Assembly: GCA_021807965.1 (NCBI GenBank)
Contig: JAKBCI010000084.1
Location: 1-7,294, forward strand
Origin: Actinomycetes bacterium
GTDB taxonomy: Bacteria; Actinomycetota; Acidimicrobiia; Acidimicrobiales; RAAP-2
Direction: 5' to 3'
DNA: 7,294 bases
The translations under genes and the position numbers were made by a program. The notes below the pieces were generated by a model, which searched no databases, had not been told where the DNA came from, and saw only the letters and a list, made by a program, of their open reading frames with translations. Below, in pieces: positions 1-5,881 of this stretch. The stretch's first letter is position 1. The number at the start of each line of letters is the position of its first letter.

Positions 1-498
1 GGCGACCTCTCGGGGGGCGAGCGCCGACGACTCCAGCTCTTGCTTGCGCTGGCGCAACGGCCGAACGTCTTGTTCCTTGACGAGCCGACCAACGACCTCG
101 ACCTCGAGACCATTCGACTGGTCGAGGACTTTCTCAGCCAGTGGAGCGGCACGCTGGTCGTCGCGTCCCACGACCGGGCCTTTCTCAGCCGCACGACTGA
201 TCGGCTACTCGAGGTGCACCGCGACGGAACCGTGCGCGACGTGCCCGGCGGCATCGACGCGTGGATCGCGCGCCACCTCGAACCAGTGGCCGAGGCGCCG
301 TCCGCGATTCCGCGCGGGCGAGCCCTGCGCGACGCCGAAAAGGACATGACCCGGCTCGAACGCCGCAAGCAGCGCCTGAGCGCTGACTTGAGCGAGGTCA
401 CCGAGCCGGCCGAGCAGGCACGCCTCGGCCGCGAACTCGCGTCGGTGCTCGACGACCTCGCGCGGGCCGAGGCCGCGTGGTTAGCCTTCTTCGAGTAG
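1..498 (+). CDS. ABC-F family ATPase, C-terminal part (5' end outside window)
   Basis: This is the last 165 residues of an ABC-F protein, a soluble ATPase family without membrane domains that acts on ribosomes (translation factors, antibiotic-resistance proteins) or, in the Uup branch, also binds DNA. The reading frame is open from base 1. Visible in order, numbered within the fragment, are the ABC signature LSGGE (3-7), Walker B with catalytic Glu (VLFLDEP, 23-29; Glu28), the D-loop (NDLD, 31-34) and the switch His in SHDRAFL (His57). These belong to the second nucleotide-binding domain. After a PGG-containing segment (82-84) comes a charged C-terminal helix pair (about 113-163) rich in Glu, Arg and Leu, matching the coiled-coil tail seen in Uup-like ABC-F proteins. 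The subfamily cannot be fixed because the linker between the two ATPase domains is missing. The TAG stop is followed by the metY promoter island, so it is probably not cotranscribed by design with metY. Confidence 0.93.
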   Translation, partial: GDLSGGERRRLQLLLALAQRPNVLFLDEPTNDLDLETIRLVEDFLSQWSGTLVVASHDRAFLSRTTDRLLEVHRDGTVRDVPGGIDAWIARHLEPVAEAPSAIPRGRALRDAEKDMTRLERRKQRLSADLSEVTEPAEQARLGRELASVLDDLARAEAAWLAFFE

Positions 499-522
499 GT
501 ACCCGAGGCCGAGAGAGTCGCG

Positions 523-562
523 GTTATAGTTGATAACTTCTATCAGAATTATTTACTATAAC
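523..562. promoter_or_regulatory. AT-rich island with nested inverted repeats upstream of metY (candidate operator)
   Basis: Only 9 of 40 bases here are G or C, against roughly two thirds in the flanking genes. The ends form an inverted repeat, GTTATAGT (523-530) and ACTATAAC (555-562), perfect over 8 bp with a 24-nt gap. Inside are two overlapping dyads of identical build: GTTAT-N5-ATAAC (523-537) and TGATA-N5-TATCA (531-545). They overlap the predicted metY promoter. This looks like a binding site, possibly cooperative, for a methionine or sulfur regulator; the protein is not identifiable here. There is no T-tract or GC-rich stem, so it is not an intrinsic terminator for the ABC-F gene. Confidence 0.6.
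530..559 (+). promoter_or_regulatory. Predicted sigma-70-type promoter of metYX
   Basis: A -35-like TTGATA (530-535, 5 of 6 matches to TTGACA) and a -10-like TACTAT (554-559, 4 of 6 including the key T, A and final T) are separated by 18 nt. Transcription would start near 566, giving a leader of about 30 nt. That is too short for any known SAM-sensing riboswitch, so control of the operon is more likely through the overlapping dyads. Confidence 0.5.
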
Positions 563-596
563 GGACCGGGTGTCGCCGGGCCGACCAAGGAGAGTC

Positions 597-1895
597 ATGA
601 GCGAGTGGGGATTCGAGACCCGTCAGATTCACGCCGGCGCCGTGGCCGACCCGACGACCGGCGCGCGCGTCGTGCCGATCTACCAGACGGCGAGCTACGT
701 CTTTCGCGATACCGACCACGCGGCGGCCCTGTTCGCACTGAGCGAGATGGGCAACATCTACACCCGCATCATGAACCCGACCCAGGCGGCCTTCGAAGAG
801 CGCATGGCCTCGCTCGAGGGCGGCGTCGCCGCACTCGCCGTCGCGTCGGGCCAGGCCGCCGAGACCGTGACGCTGCTCAACCTCGCCGAAGGCGCCGGCC
901 ACCTCGTCGCGTCCGCGTCGCTCTACGGCGGCTCGTACAACCTGCTGCACCACACGCTGCCCAAGCTCGGCATCCAGACCACCTTCGTCGAGGACCCCGA
1001 TGACCTCGACGCCTGGGCCGGCGCCGTGCGCGAGAACACGCGGGCCTTTTACGCCGAATCGCTCGGCAACCCCAAGGGCGACGTCCTCGACTTCGCCGGG
1101 GTGAGCGGCGTCGCCCACGAGCATCGCCTCCCGCTCGTCGTCGACAACACCCTCGCCACGCCCTACCTCGTTCGGCCACTCGAACACGGCGCCGATATCG
1201 TGCTGCACTCGGCGACCAAGTTCATCGGTGGACACGGTACGTCGATCGGCGGCGTGATCGTCGACGGCGGGACGTTTGACTACGAGGGGAGCGGGCGCTT
1301 CGCCGGCTTCACTGAACCCGACCCGAGCTACCACGGCCTCGTCTTCGCCGACCTGCCCGAGGCACTCTTCCCCGCTCGCTTTGCCCTGAAGGCGCGACTG
1401 CAGTACCTGCGCGATACCGGTCCCGCCGTCTCACCGTTCAATGCCTTCTTGCTGCTGCAGGGCCTCGAGACCTTGAGCCTGCGCATGGAACGCCACGTCG
1501 CCAACGCGACGGCGGTCGCCCGGTGGCTCGAGGCGCGCGACGACGTCGCCTGGGTGGCCTACAGCGGGCTCGACTCGAGCCCGTGGCGCGATCGCCAGCG
1601 GCACTATCTGCCGCGTGGCGGCGGCGCCATCGTCTCGTTCGGCATCGTCGGCGGCGCGCCGGCCGGACGGCGCTTCATCGAGGGGCTCGAGCTCTTCAGC
1701 CACCTGGCTAACGTCGGGGACGTGCGAAGCCTCGCCATCCACCCGGCCTCGACGACCCACGCCCAGTTGAGCGAGCCCGAACAGCGATCAGCTGGGGTCA
1801 CCGCGGACCTGGTACGTCTCTCGATCGGCCTGGAGTCGATCGACGACATCCTCGCCGATCTGGACCTGGGCTTCGGGGCCGCCGCGCGCGCGTGA
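597..1895 (+). CDS. metY: O-acetylhomoserine sulfhydrylase (PLP-dependent)
   Basis: A cytosolic PLP enzyme of the Cys/Met metabolism family that converts O-acetylhomoserine plus sulfide to homocysteine plus acetate (direct sulfhydrylation). The 432-residue length fits MetY. Visible motifs are the N-terminal ETRQIHAG, YTRIMNPT (55-62, PLP-phosphate and substrate region), VVDNT with Asp183 expected to hold the pyridine nitrogen, and HSATKFIGGHG with the Schiff-base Lys208. The GGHGTSIGGVIVDGG continuation is typical of MetY rather than of cystathionine synthases or lyases. The ATG at 597 is chosen because AAGGAGA (587-593) lies just upstream; the GTG at 570 would add nine residues (SPGRPRRV-type) not expected in the family and has no comparable ribosome site. 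The stop overlaps the metX start by 4 nt, so the two are translationally coupled. The alternative, cystathionine gamma-synthase, is unlikely given the motifs and the metX neighbour. Confidence 0.96.
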   Translation: MSEWGFETRQIHAGAVADPTTGARVVPIYQTASYVFRDTDHAAALFALSEMGNIYTRIMNPTQAAFEERMASLEGGVAALAVASGQAAETVTLLNLAEGAGHLVASASLYGGSYNLLHHTLPKLGIQTTFVEDPDDLDAWAGAVRENTRAFYAESLGNPKGDVLDFAGVSGVAHEHRLPLVVDNTLATPYLVRPLEHGADIVLHSATKFIGGHGTSIGGVIVDGGTFDYEGSGRFAGFTEPDPSYHGLVFADLPEALFPARFALKARLQYLRDTGPAVSPFNAFLLLQGLETLSLRMERHVANATAVARWLEARDDVAWVAYSGLDSSPWRDRQRHYLPRGGGAIVSFGIVGGAPAGRRFIEGLELFSHLANVGDVRSLAIHPASTTHAQLSEPEQRSAGVTADLVRLSIGLESIDDILADLDLGFGAAARA

Positions 1896-3004
1896 CGGAC
1901 TCGCCGTTCTGGCGACCAGGTGAGGACGCGGGTCGTCGTCGCTTCGCCCAGCTTGGCACCGTCGATCTCGAGGGCGGTGGGCAGCTGGCGAACGTCACGG
2001 TCGCCTACGAGACCTGGGGCGTGCTCGACGATCGTCACGCCAACGCGGTGCTCGTCCTGCACGCGCTGACGGGCGACTCACACGTCGCGGGACCCGCGCA
2101 GGCGGGCCACCCGACGCCGGGCTGGTGGCATGGCGTGGTCGGTGCGGGCTGCGCCATCGACACCGATCGCTACTTCGTGGTCTGTCCGAACGTCCTTGGC
2201 GGCTGCCAGGGCTCGACGGGGCCCTCGAGCCTCGCGACCGACGGACGGCCCTACGGCTCTCGGTTTCCGGTCGTCACCATCCGAGACCAGGTCGCGGTCG
2301 AAGCGGCTCTCGCCGCCCAGCTCGGCGTCGATCGCTGGGCGGCGGTCGTCGGTGGCTCGATGGGCGCGATGCGCGCCCTCGAATGGGTCGTCGGCTACCC
2401 CGAGCGCGTCGCGCGCGCCGTCGTCATCGCCGCCGGCGCAGCCGGCACCGCCGATCAGATCGCGCTCTGCTCGCTCCAGGTCCGCGTCATCCGTGCCGAT
2501 CCCGACTTTCGCGGCGGGGACTACTACGAGCACGCGATTCCGCGCACCGGCCTCGCGATTGCGCGCGGGATCGGGCAGTTCAGCTACCGGACCTGGACCG
2601 AGTTCGAGGAACGCTTCGGGCGAGACCCCCAAGATGATCGGGCCGTGCTCGACGGGGGGCGCTACGCCATCGAGTCGTACCTGCGCTACCAAGGCGAGAA
2701 GCTGGCCAACCGCTTTGACCCCAACAGCTACGTCGTCTTGAGCGAGGCGATGAATCACCACGACGTGGGCCGCGGTCGCGGCGGGATCGTCGCCGCGCTG
2801 AAGCGCGTGCGCACGCCGGTCACCGTGGCCGGCGTCTCGTCGGATCGCCTCTACCCGCGAGAGCTGCAAGAAGAGCTCAGTCGCCTCATAGCGCGCGCCG
2901 GCCCGGTCAAGGTCATCGCGTCGCCCGCGGGCCACGACGGCTTTCTCATCGAGACCGACCAGGTCTCGCGAATCGTCGCCGAGGCGCTGGCCGCGCCGCT
3001 CTAG
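1892..3004 (+). CDS. metX: Homoserine O-acetyltransferase (alpha/beta-hydrolase fold)
   Basis: Transfers an acetyl group from acetyl-CoA to homoserine, the committed activation step that supplies the MetY substrate. The 370-residue length is normal for the family. Diagnostic segments are HALTGDSHVAG (57-67), CPNVLGGCQGSTGPSS (98-113), RPYGSRFPVVTIRD (119-132) and the nucleophile elbow GGSMGAM with Ser156. The rest of the triad is Asp318 (in VSSDRLYP) and His348 (in SPAGHDGFL). The elbow has Ala158 where many relatives have GGSMGGM, a mild substitution. The GTG start at 1892 lies inside the metY stop (GTGA) and has no convincing Shine-Dalgarno of its own, so it probably depends on ribosomes terminating on metY. 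Some MetX-family members use succinyl-CoA; pairing with MetY and an acetylhomoserine pathway favours acetyl, but the acyl donor is inferred. The TAG stop is shared with the convergent hydrolase gene. Confidence 0.95.
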   Translation: MTDSPFWRPGEDAGRRRFAQLGTVDLEGGGQLANVTVAYETWGVLDDRHANAVLVLHALTGDSHVAGPAQAGHPTPGWWHGVVGAGCAIDTDRYFVVCPNVLGGCQGSTGPSSLATDGRPYGSRFPVVTIRDQVAVEAALAAQLGVDRWAAVVGGSMGAMRALEWVVGYPERVARAVVIAAGAAGTADQIALCSLQVRVIRADPDFRGGDYYEHAIPRTGLAIARGIGQFSYRTWTEFEERFGRDPQDDRAVLDGGRYAIESYLRYQGEKLANRFDPNSYVVLSEAMNHHDVGRGRGGIVAALKRVRTPVTVAGVSSDRLYPRELQEELSRLIARAGPVKVIASPAGHDGFLIETDQVSRIVAEALAAPL

Positions 3005-3792
3005 TTCGCGTCGTCAAAGGCGATCCGCCAGTCGCCCTCCGCTCGCACGGCCGTGGCGAAGCGATCGACCAGCGCGACGAAGCCGGCCGGATCGACCAGG
3101 TGCGCGAGGTGACCGACGCCGGGCCACTCGAGGAGACGGGCGCTGGGTAGGTGCAGCGCGAGCCACTCGTCGTAGCCATCGGGCAGCGCGCTGCCGTGCA
3201 GCGCGAGGTAGGCTCCGTGGACCGCCTCGGCCATCTCGGCGATCGCGCGGTCGAGTTGCGCCGCGTCGAGGTCGAGCAGGGGTGACCACATCGCGAGCAC
3301 CGCTTCGTGGTTAACCCGACGATTCGTCGCCAACCGGTCCCACTCCTCGTCGCTCAGCACGCCGCGCATGGTGGTGAACATCGCCGCCATGGCGGCCTCG
3401 AGTTGGTCGTCGTCGCGCAACTGATCCTCGTAGGCGCGCAGCGTCGCTCGAAACGGTCCGAGGTCGAGGGGCTGGTCGATGTTGATCACGCCCGCGCAGG
3501 GGAACATTGCCGCGTAGGCCGTCGCCACGAGACCGCCGAGGGAGTGGCCGACGACGAGCGGACCATCCTCGAGGTGTTCGGCCACGAGCACGTCGTGCAC
3601 GTCGCTCGCGAAGGTGATCGGGTCGTAGGGGCCGACGTCGGGCGACTCGCCGTGGCCGCGCAGGTCCACGGTGATCACGTCAAAAGACGCCTCGAGCGGC
3701 TGGAGGAGGGGATCCCACGAGCGCCTCGAATCGGTCAGTCCGTGGACGAGGACCAGCGGCGGGCCCGAGCCCTGGCGTTCGAAAGCGATCAC
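3001..3792 (-). CDS. Alpha/beta hydrolase of unknown substrate
   Basis: A 263-residue single-domain alpha/beta hydrolase, presumably cytosolic since no signal peptide is visible. The oxyanion-region HG (17-18), the RGHGES turn (45-50) and the nucleophile elbow GHSLGG with Ser84 are clear; the catalytic His is probably His228 in GVGHLAHL. The acid is less clear: the usual strand-7 pattern (an Asp two or three residues after LHG) is not present at LHGSALPDGYDEW, so Asp205 nearby, or Asp106 at the end of strand 6 (VINIDQ), may serve. The cap (about 110-190) is acidic and helical. The start is GTG at 3792; an in-frame TAG at 3804-3802 rules out a longer product. There is no obvious Shine-Dalgarno, and the gene lies 20 nt behind the Grx-TrxR fusion gene, suggesting cotranscription from the tetR-side promoter. 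Esterase, lactonase or other hydrolase activity cannot be told apart from sequence. Confidence 0.88.
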   Translation of the reverse strand: MIAFERQGSGPPLVLVHGLTDSRRSWDPLLQPLEASFDVITVDLRGHGESPDVGPYDPITFASDVHDVLVAEHLEDGPLVVGHSLGGLVATAYAAMFPCAGVINIDQPLDLGPFRATLRAYEDQLRDDDQLEAAMAAMFTTMRGVLSDEEWDRLATNRRVNHEAVLAMWSPLLDLDAAQLDRAIAEMAEAVHGAYLALHGSALPDGYDEWLALHLPSARLLEWPGVGHLAHLVDPAGFVALVDRFATAVRAEGDWRIAFDDAN

Positions 3793-3812
3793 CGCACCGG
3801 TCTAGCAGACGC

Positions 3813-5018
3813 TCAGGCGCGCACGCGGTCGAGGTGGTAGCGCAGCGCGATCGCCGCGGCGGCCCCTTCACCCACGGCCGACGCCAGCTGCTTGGTCGAA
3901 CCGCGACGTACGTCGCCCGCGACGTAGACGCCCGGCATCGACGTGCGAAACTGCTCGTCACTGACGACGAAACCCTGGGCGTCGAGCTCGAGCGTATCGG
4001 CGAGAAAGGCGCTGTTGGGATCCAGGCCAATGAACACGAAGGCGCCCTCAGCGCGGTGCGTTCGGCGTTCGCCGGTCACTCGGTCCTCGAGGATCAGTGC
4101 GGCGAGCTTGCCGCCGGGCCCGGACTCGAACGCGCGGACCGCGGTCGAGGTCAGCACCGACATCGCGGCGTGGTCGGCGACCTTGTCCTGGAGCAGGCGG
4201 CTTGCGCGCGGCGCGTCGCCGTACTCGACGATCGTGACGTGCTTCGCGAACTGCGTGAGAAACAGCCCCTCTTCAAAGCCGCTGTTGCCCCCGCCGATCA
4301 CGACGACTTCGTCGGCCCCGCGGTAGAAGGGCCCATCGCAGGTCGCACAGAAGTGAATGCCGGCCCCGATGAGATCGGCCTCACCGGTGGCGCCGGTGCG
4401 CCGGTAGAGCGATCCGGTGGCGAGCAGCACGCCGTGGGCTCGATAGACATCGCCGGTCGAGGTAGCGACACTGAGCCACGACTCGTCGTCGCGCGAGATC
4501 GCGCTCACCGCGACGGCCTGCAGGATTTCCACGCCGTAGCGCTCGGCCTGGCGACGCATCCGGTCAGCCAGCTCGTGGCCGGCCACGCCGTCAGGAAAGC
4601 CCGGGTAGTTGTCGAGGCGCTCGGTGACCCCGGCCTGGCCACCGACGGCCGACTTCTCCACGATCAGGGTGGAGAAGTTCTCGCGGGCCGCGTAGATGGC
4701 GGCGGTCAGTCCCGTCGGGCCGCCGCCCACGATCACGAGGTCGTAGGTTCGCTCCGCGGCCACCCGCGACAGGCCGAGGCGGTCGGCGAGCTCGTCGTTG
4801 CCCGGCTCGGCGAGGTGCGACCCGTCAGGAAAGATGATCGTGGGAATGATCCGGCTCCCGTGGTTCAGGGCCTCGACGCGCTCGGTGAATTCGGGGTGCT
4901 CTTCGAGATCGATCCAGTCGTAGGCAACCCGGTGCTCGCCGAGAAAGGCCTTCGCTCGCCGACAGTCCGGACACCAGCTGGCGCCGATGACGGTCAAGGG
5001 GGTCTGGGTGGTTGACAT
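3813..5018 (-). CDS. Mycoredoxin/glutaredoxin-like domain fused to thioredoxin reductase-type flavoprotein
   Basis: A 401-residue cytosolic disulfide reductase fusion. Residues 8-82 form a glutaredoxin-like domain with active site CPDC (Cys16, Cys19), the cis-Pro loop IIPTIIFPDGS (Pro59) and a pattern close to actinobacterial mycoredoxin. After a short linker (83-91), residues 92-401 form a low-molecular-weight thioredoxin reductase: FAD site VIVGGGPTG (95-103), NYPGFPDG (138-144 region), redox pair CATC (Cys224, Cys227), NAD(P) motif GGGNSG (242-247), and FAD-binding AGDVRRGS...SAVGEG (367-385). The HRR/RA phosphate-binding signature of NADPH-dependent TrxB is absent; the position carries IVEYGDAPRAS with Glu265, resembling AhpF, which uses NADH. 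Electrons would pass NAD(P)H to FAD to CATC to CPDC and then to an unknown acceptor. The ATG at 5018 has GAGGA close upstream. The gene heads a unit with the hydrolase and diverges from tetR across a shared palindrome. The functional class is secure; partner and cofactor are inferred. Confidence 0.93.
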   Translation of the reverse strand: MSTTQTPLTVIGASWCPDCRRAKAFLGEHRVAYDWIDLEEHPEFTERVEALNHGSRIIPTIIFPDGSHLAEPGNDELADRLGLSRVAAERTYDLVIVGGGPTGLTAAIYAARENFSTLIVEKSAVGGQAGVTERLDNYPGFPDGVAGHELADRMRRQAERYGVEILQAVAVSAISRDDESWLSVATSTGDVYRAHGVLLATGSLYRRTGATGEADLIGAGIHFCATCDGPFYRGADEVVVIGGGNSGFEEGLFLTQFAKHVTIVEYGDAPRASRLLQDKVADHAAMSVLTSTAVRAFESGPGGKLAALILEDRVTGERRTHRAEGAFVFIGLDPNSAFLADTLELDAQGFVVSDEQFRTSMPGVYVAGDVRRGSTKQLASAVGEGAAAAIALRYHLDRVRA

Positions 5019-5046
5019 GTTCCTCGCCTTCGCGTGAGTTCGCTAA

Positions 5047-5052
5047 ACTATA
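5047..5052 (-). promoter_or_regulatory. Predicted -10 box of the Grx-TrxR/hydrolase unit
   Basis: Read on the - strand this is TATAGT, a good -10 hexamer. Transcription would start near 5040, giving a leader of about 20 nt with the GAGGA ribosome site before the ATG at 5018. No clear -35 hexamer is seen at 17 nt. The box forms the left end of the palindrome, so a bound repressor would block it directly. Confidence 0.5.
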
Positions 5053-5066
5053 CAGATCTGTCTAGT
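5047..5066. promoter_or_regulatory. 20-bp palindromic candidate TetR operator between divergent genes
   Basis: ACTATACAGATCTGTCTAGT is a dyad in which 9 of 10 base pairs match; the core ACAGATCTGT (5052-5061) is perfect and the one mismatch is T5051 against C5062. Its size and symmetry suit a TetR-family dimer, whose gene starts 12 nt to the right. The two outward -10 boxes sit at its two ends, so one site could control both the regulator and the redox unit. Binding by this TetR is inferred from position; the symmetry is seen directly. Confidence 0.72.
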
Positions 5067-5071
5067 ATACT
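5066..5071 (+). promoter_or_regulatory. Predicted -10 box of tetR, implying a leaderless mRNA
   Basis: TATACT is a near-consensus -10 (5 of 6). With the usual 6-7 nt discriminator the transcript would begin at about 5078, the G of the GTG start codon. The only Shine-Dalgarno-like GGAG (5072-5075) is 2 nt from the start codon, too close to work well, which also fits leaderless translation. No good -35 is visible, which is common for actinobacterial promoters that depend on the -10. Confidence 0.55.
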
Positions 5072-5077
5072 GGAGCA

Positions 5078-5656
5078 GTGACGACGAGGGCACGCGACCG
5101 ACTGCTCGAGGCGGCGACCGCGATGTTCTACCGCGACGGCATCAACGTCACTGGCATCGACCGCATCATCGCGCGCGCCGGCGTCGCCAAGGCGAGCCTC
5201 TACAACAACTTCGAGGGCAAAGACGAGTTGGTGGCGGCCTACTTGCGCTCGAGCCTTACTCGCTTCGACGAGCTGCTCGCGGCGCTCGGGGCCATTAATG
5301 ACCCCGTCGAGCGCCTCGACGCCTTCTTCGCCAACCTCGAGGCGACGGCCGCCACGGCGACCTTCCGCGGCTGTCCCTTCAGCAACGCCGCGGTCGAGAT
5401 CGCTCGCGACGCGCCGGCGCACGCCGAGATCGTGGCGTTCTATGAGCACCTGGGCTTGTTCTTCGCCAACGCGCTGGGCACGGCGGGCGACGACGAGGCG
5501 GTGCGCCAGCTCATCGTCTGCTACGACGGGGCGATGTCGGCGGCCAAGATTCTCGAGGATCCGGAAATCGTCGCGGCCGCGCGCCACCTCGCGGTGGCTC
5601 TCGCGCGCGCTAGGGCGTCTCGGCGTCAGTTGTCCGACGACGCGCCAGGAACGTAG
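5078..5656 (+). CDS. TetR/AcrR-family transcriptional regulator
   Basis: A 192-residue one-component regulator, normal TetR length. The N-terminal DNA-binding domain (about 5-52) shows the classic pattern: LLEAATAMFYRDG, then the helix-turn-helix VTGIDRIIARAGVAKASLYNNF (24-45) and GKDELVAAYL. The C-terminal ligand and dimer domain contains FRGCPFSNAAVEI (96-108), a segment common in one large TetR subgroup, and only two cysteines, Cys99 and Cys148. The ligand is unknown. GTG at 5078 is preferred because it leaves the customary few residues before the first helix; the next in-frame ATG (5123) would delete helix 1. It is divergent from the Grx-TrxR fusion gene with a palindrome between them, so repression of itself and of that unit is the simplest reading. 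Its 3' end overlaps a convergent small gene by 31 nt. Confidence 0.93.
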   Translation: MTTRARDRLLEAATAMFYRDGINVTGIDRIIARAGVAKASLYNNFEGKDELVAAYLRSSLTRFDELLAALGAINDPVERLDAFFANLEATAATATFRGCPFSNAAVEIARDAPAHAEIVAFYEHLGLFFANALGTAGDDEAVRQLIVCYDGAMSAAKILEDPEIVAAARHLAVALARARASRRQLSDDAPGT

Positions 5657-5880
5657 GACCCATCGCCCTCGGCGCCGTCGCCGTGGTACACGACGATGGG
5701 CGGCCGCGCTGGCGACGCCGGCGTGGCCACGACCGGCGGGGCGAGCGTTGTCGTCGTGTGCGTGGTGTGCGCCGTGGTCGTCGCGGCGCCGTGCGACGCG
5801 AGCATTGCCACGCCCCCGGCCGCCACGAGCGTCAGCGCGCTCGTGGCCACCCACGTCAGTGCCGATCGGCTACGTCGCAC
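5626..5880 (-). CDS. Small Thr-rich exported or membrane-anchored protein, function unknown
   Basis: I do not recognise this 84-residue product. It begins with basic residues (MRRSRS), followed by a hydrophobic helix (about 7-28) that could be a signal peptide or a single membrane anchor. Next is a low-complexity stretch in which 9 of the 12 residues at 34-45 are Thr, with His at 38 and 41, then a Pro/Ala linker (46-61) and a short polar tail containing VVYHGDGAEGDG and ending SSDN. This build, anchor plus flexible extracytoplasmic linker plus small tail, suggests an envelope protein. Evidence that it is real: GTG start with a GGAGGTGA ribosome site at ideal distance, and a product that makes physical sense. 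It has no catalytic motif. It is convergent with tetR, overlapping its last 31 nt, and divergent from ychF. It could still be a chance reading frame. Confidence 0.62.
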   Translation of the reverse strand: MRRSRSALTWVATSALTLVAAGGVAMLASHGAATTTAHTTHTTTTLAPPVVATPASPARPPIVVYHGDGAEGDGSYVPGASSDN

Positions 5881-5881
5881 G

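Noticed and set aside
499..562. Rho-independent terminator after the ABC-F gene
   Set aside because: The inverted repeats are AT-rich with a 24-nt gap and no T-tract, and they coincide with a good promoter, so a regulatory role fits better.
570..596. Earlier GTG start for metY
   Set aside because: It would sit right at the predicted transcript start and adds nine residues foreign to the family, whereas the ATG at 597 has AAGGAGA just upstream.
549..1334. Open frame on the - strand opposite metY
   Set aside because: Composition is typical of antisense shadow frames and there are no motifs; metY on the + strand is unambiguous.
3834..5015. Long open frame on the + strand opposite the Grx-TrxR gene
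   Set aside because: It is a GC-rich antisense shadow without a recognisable domain; the - strand frame has complete Grx and TrxR motifs.
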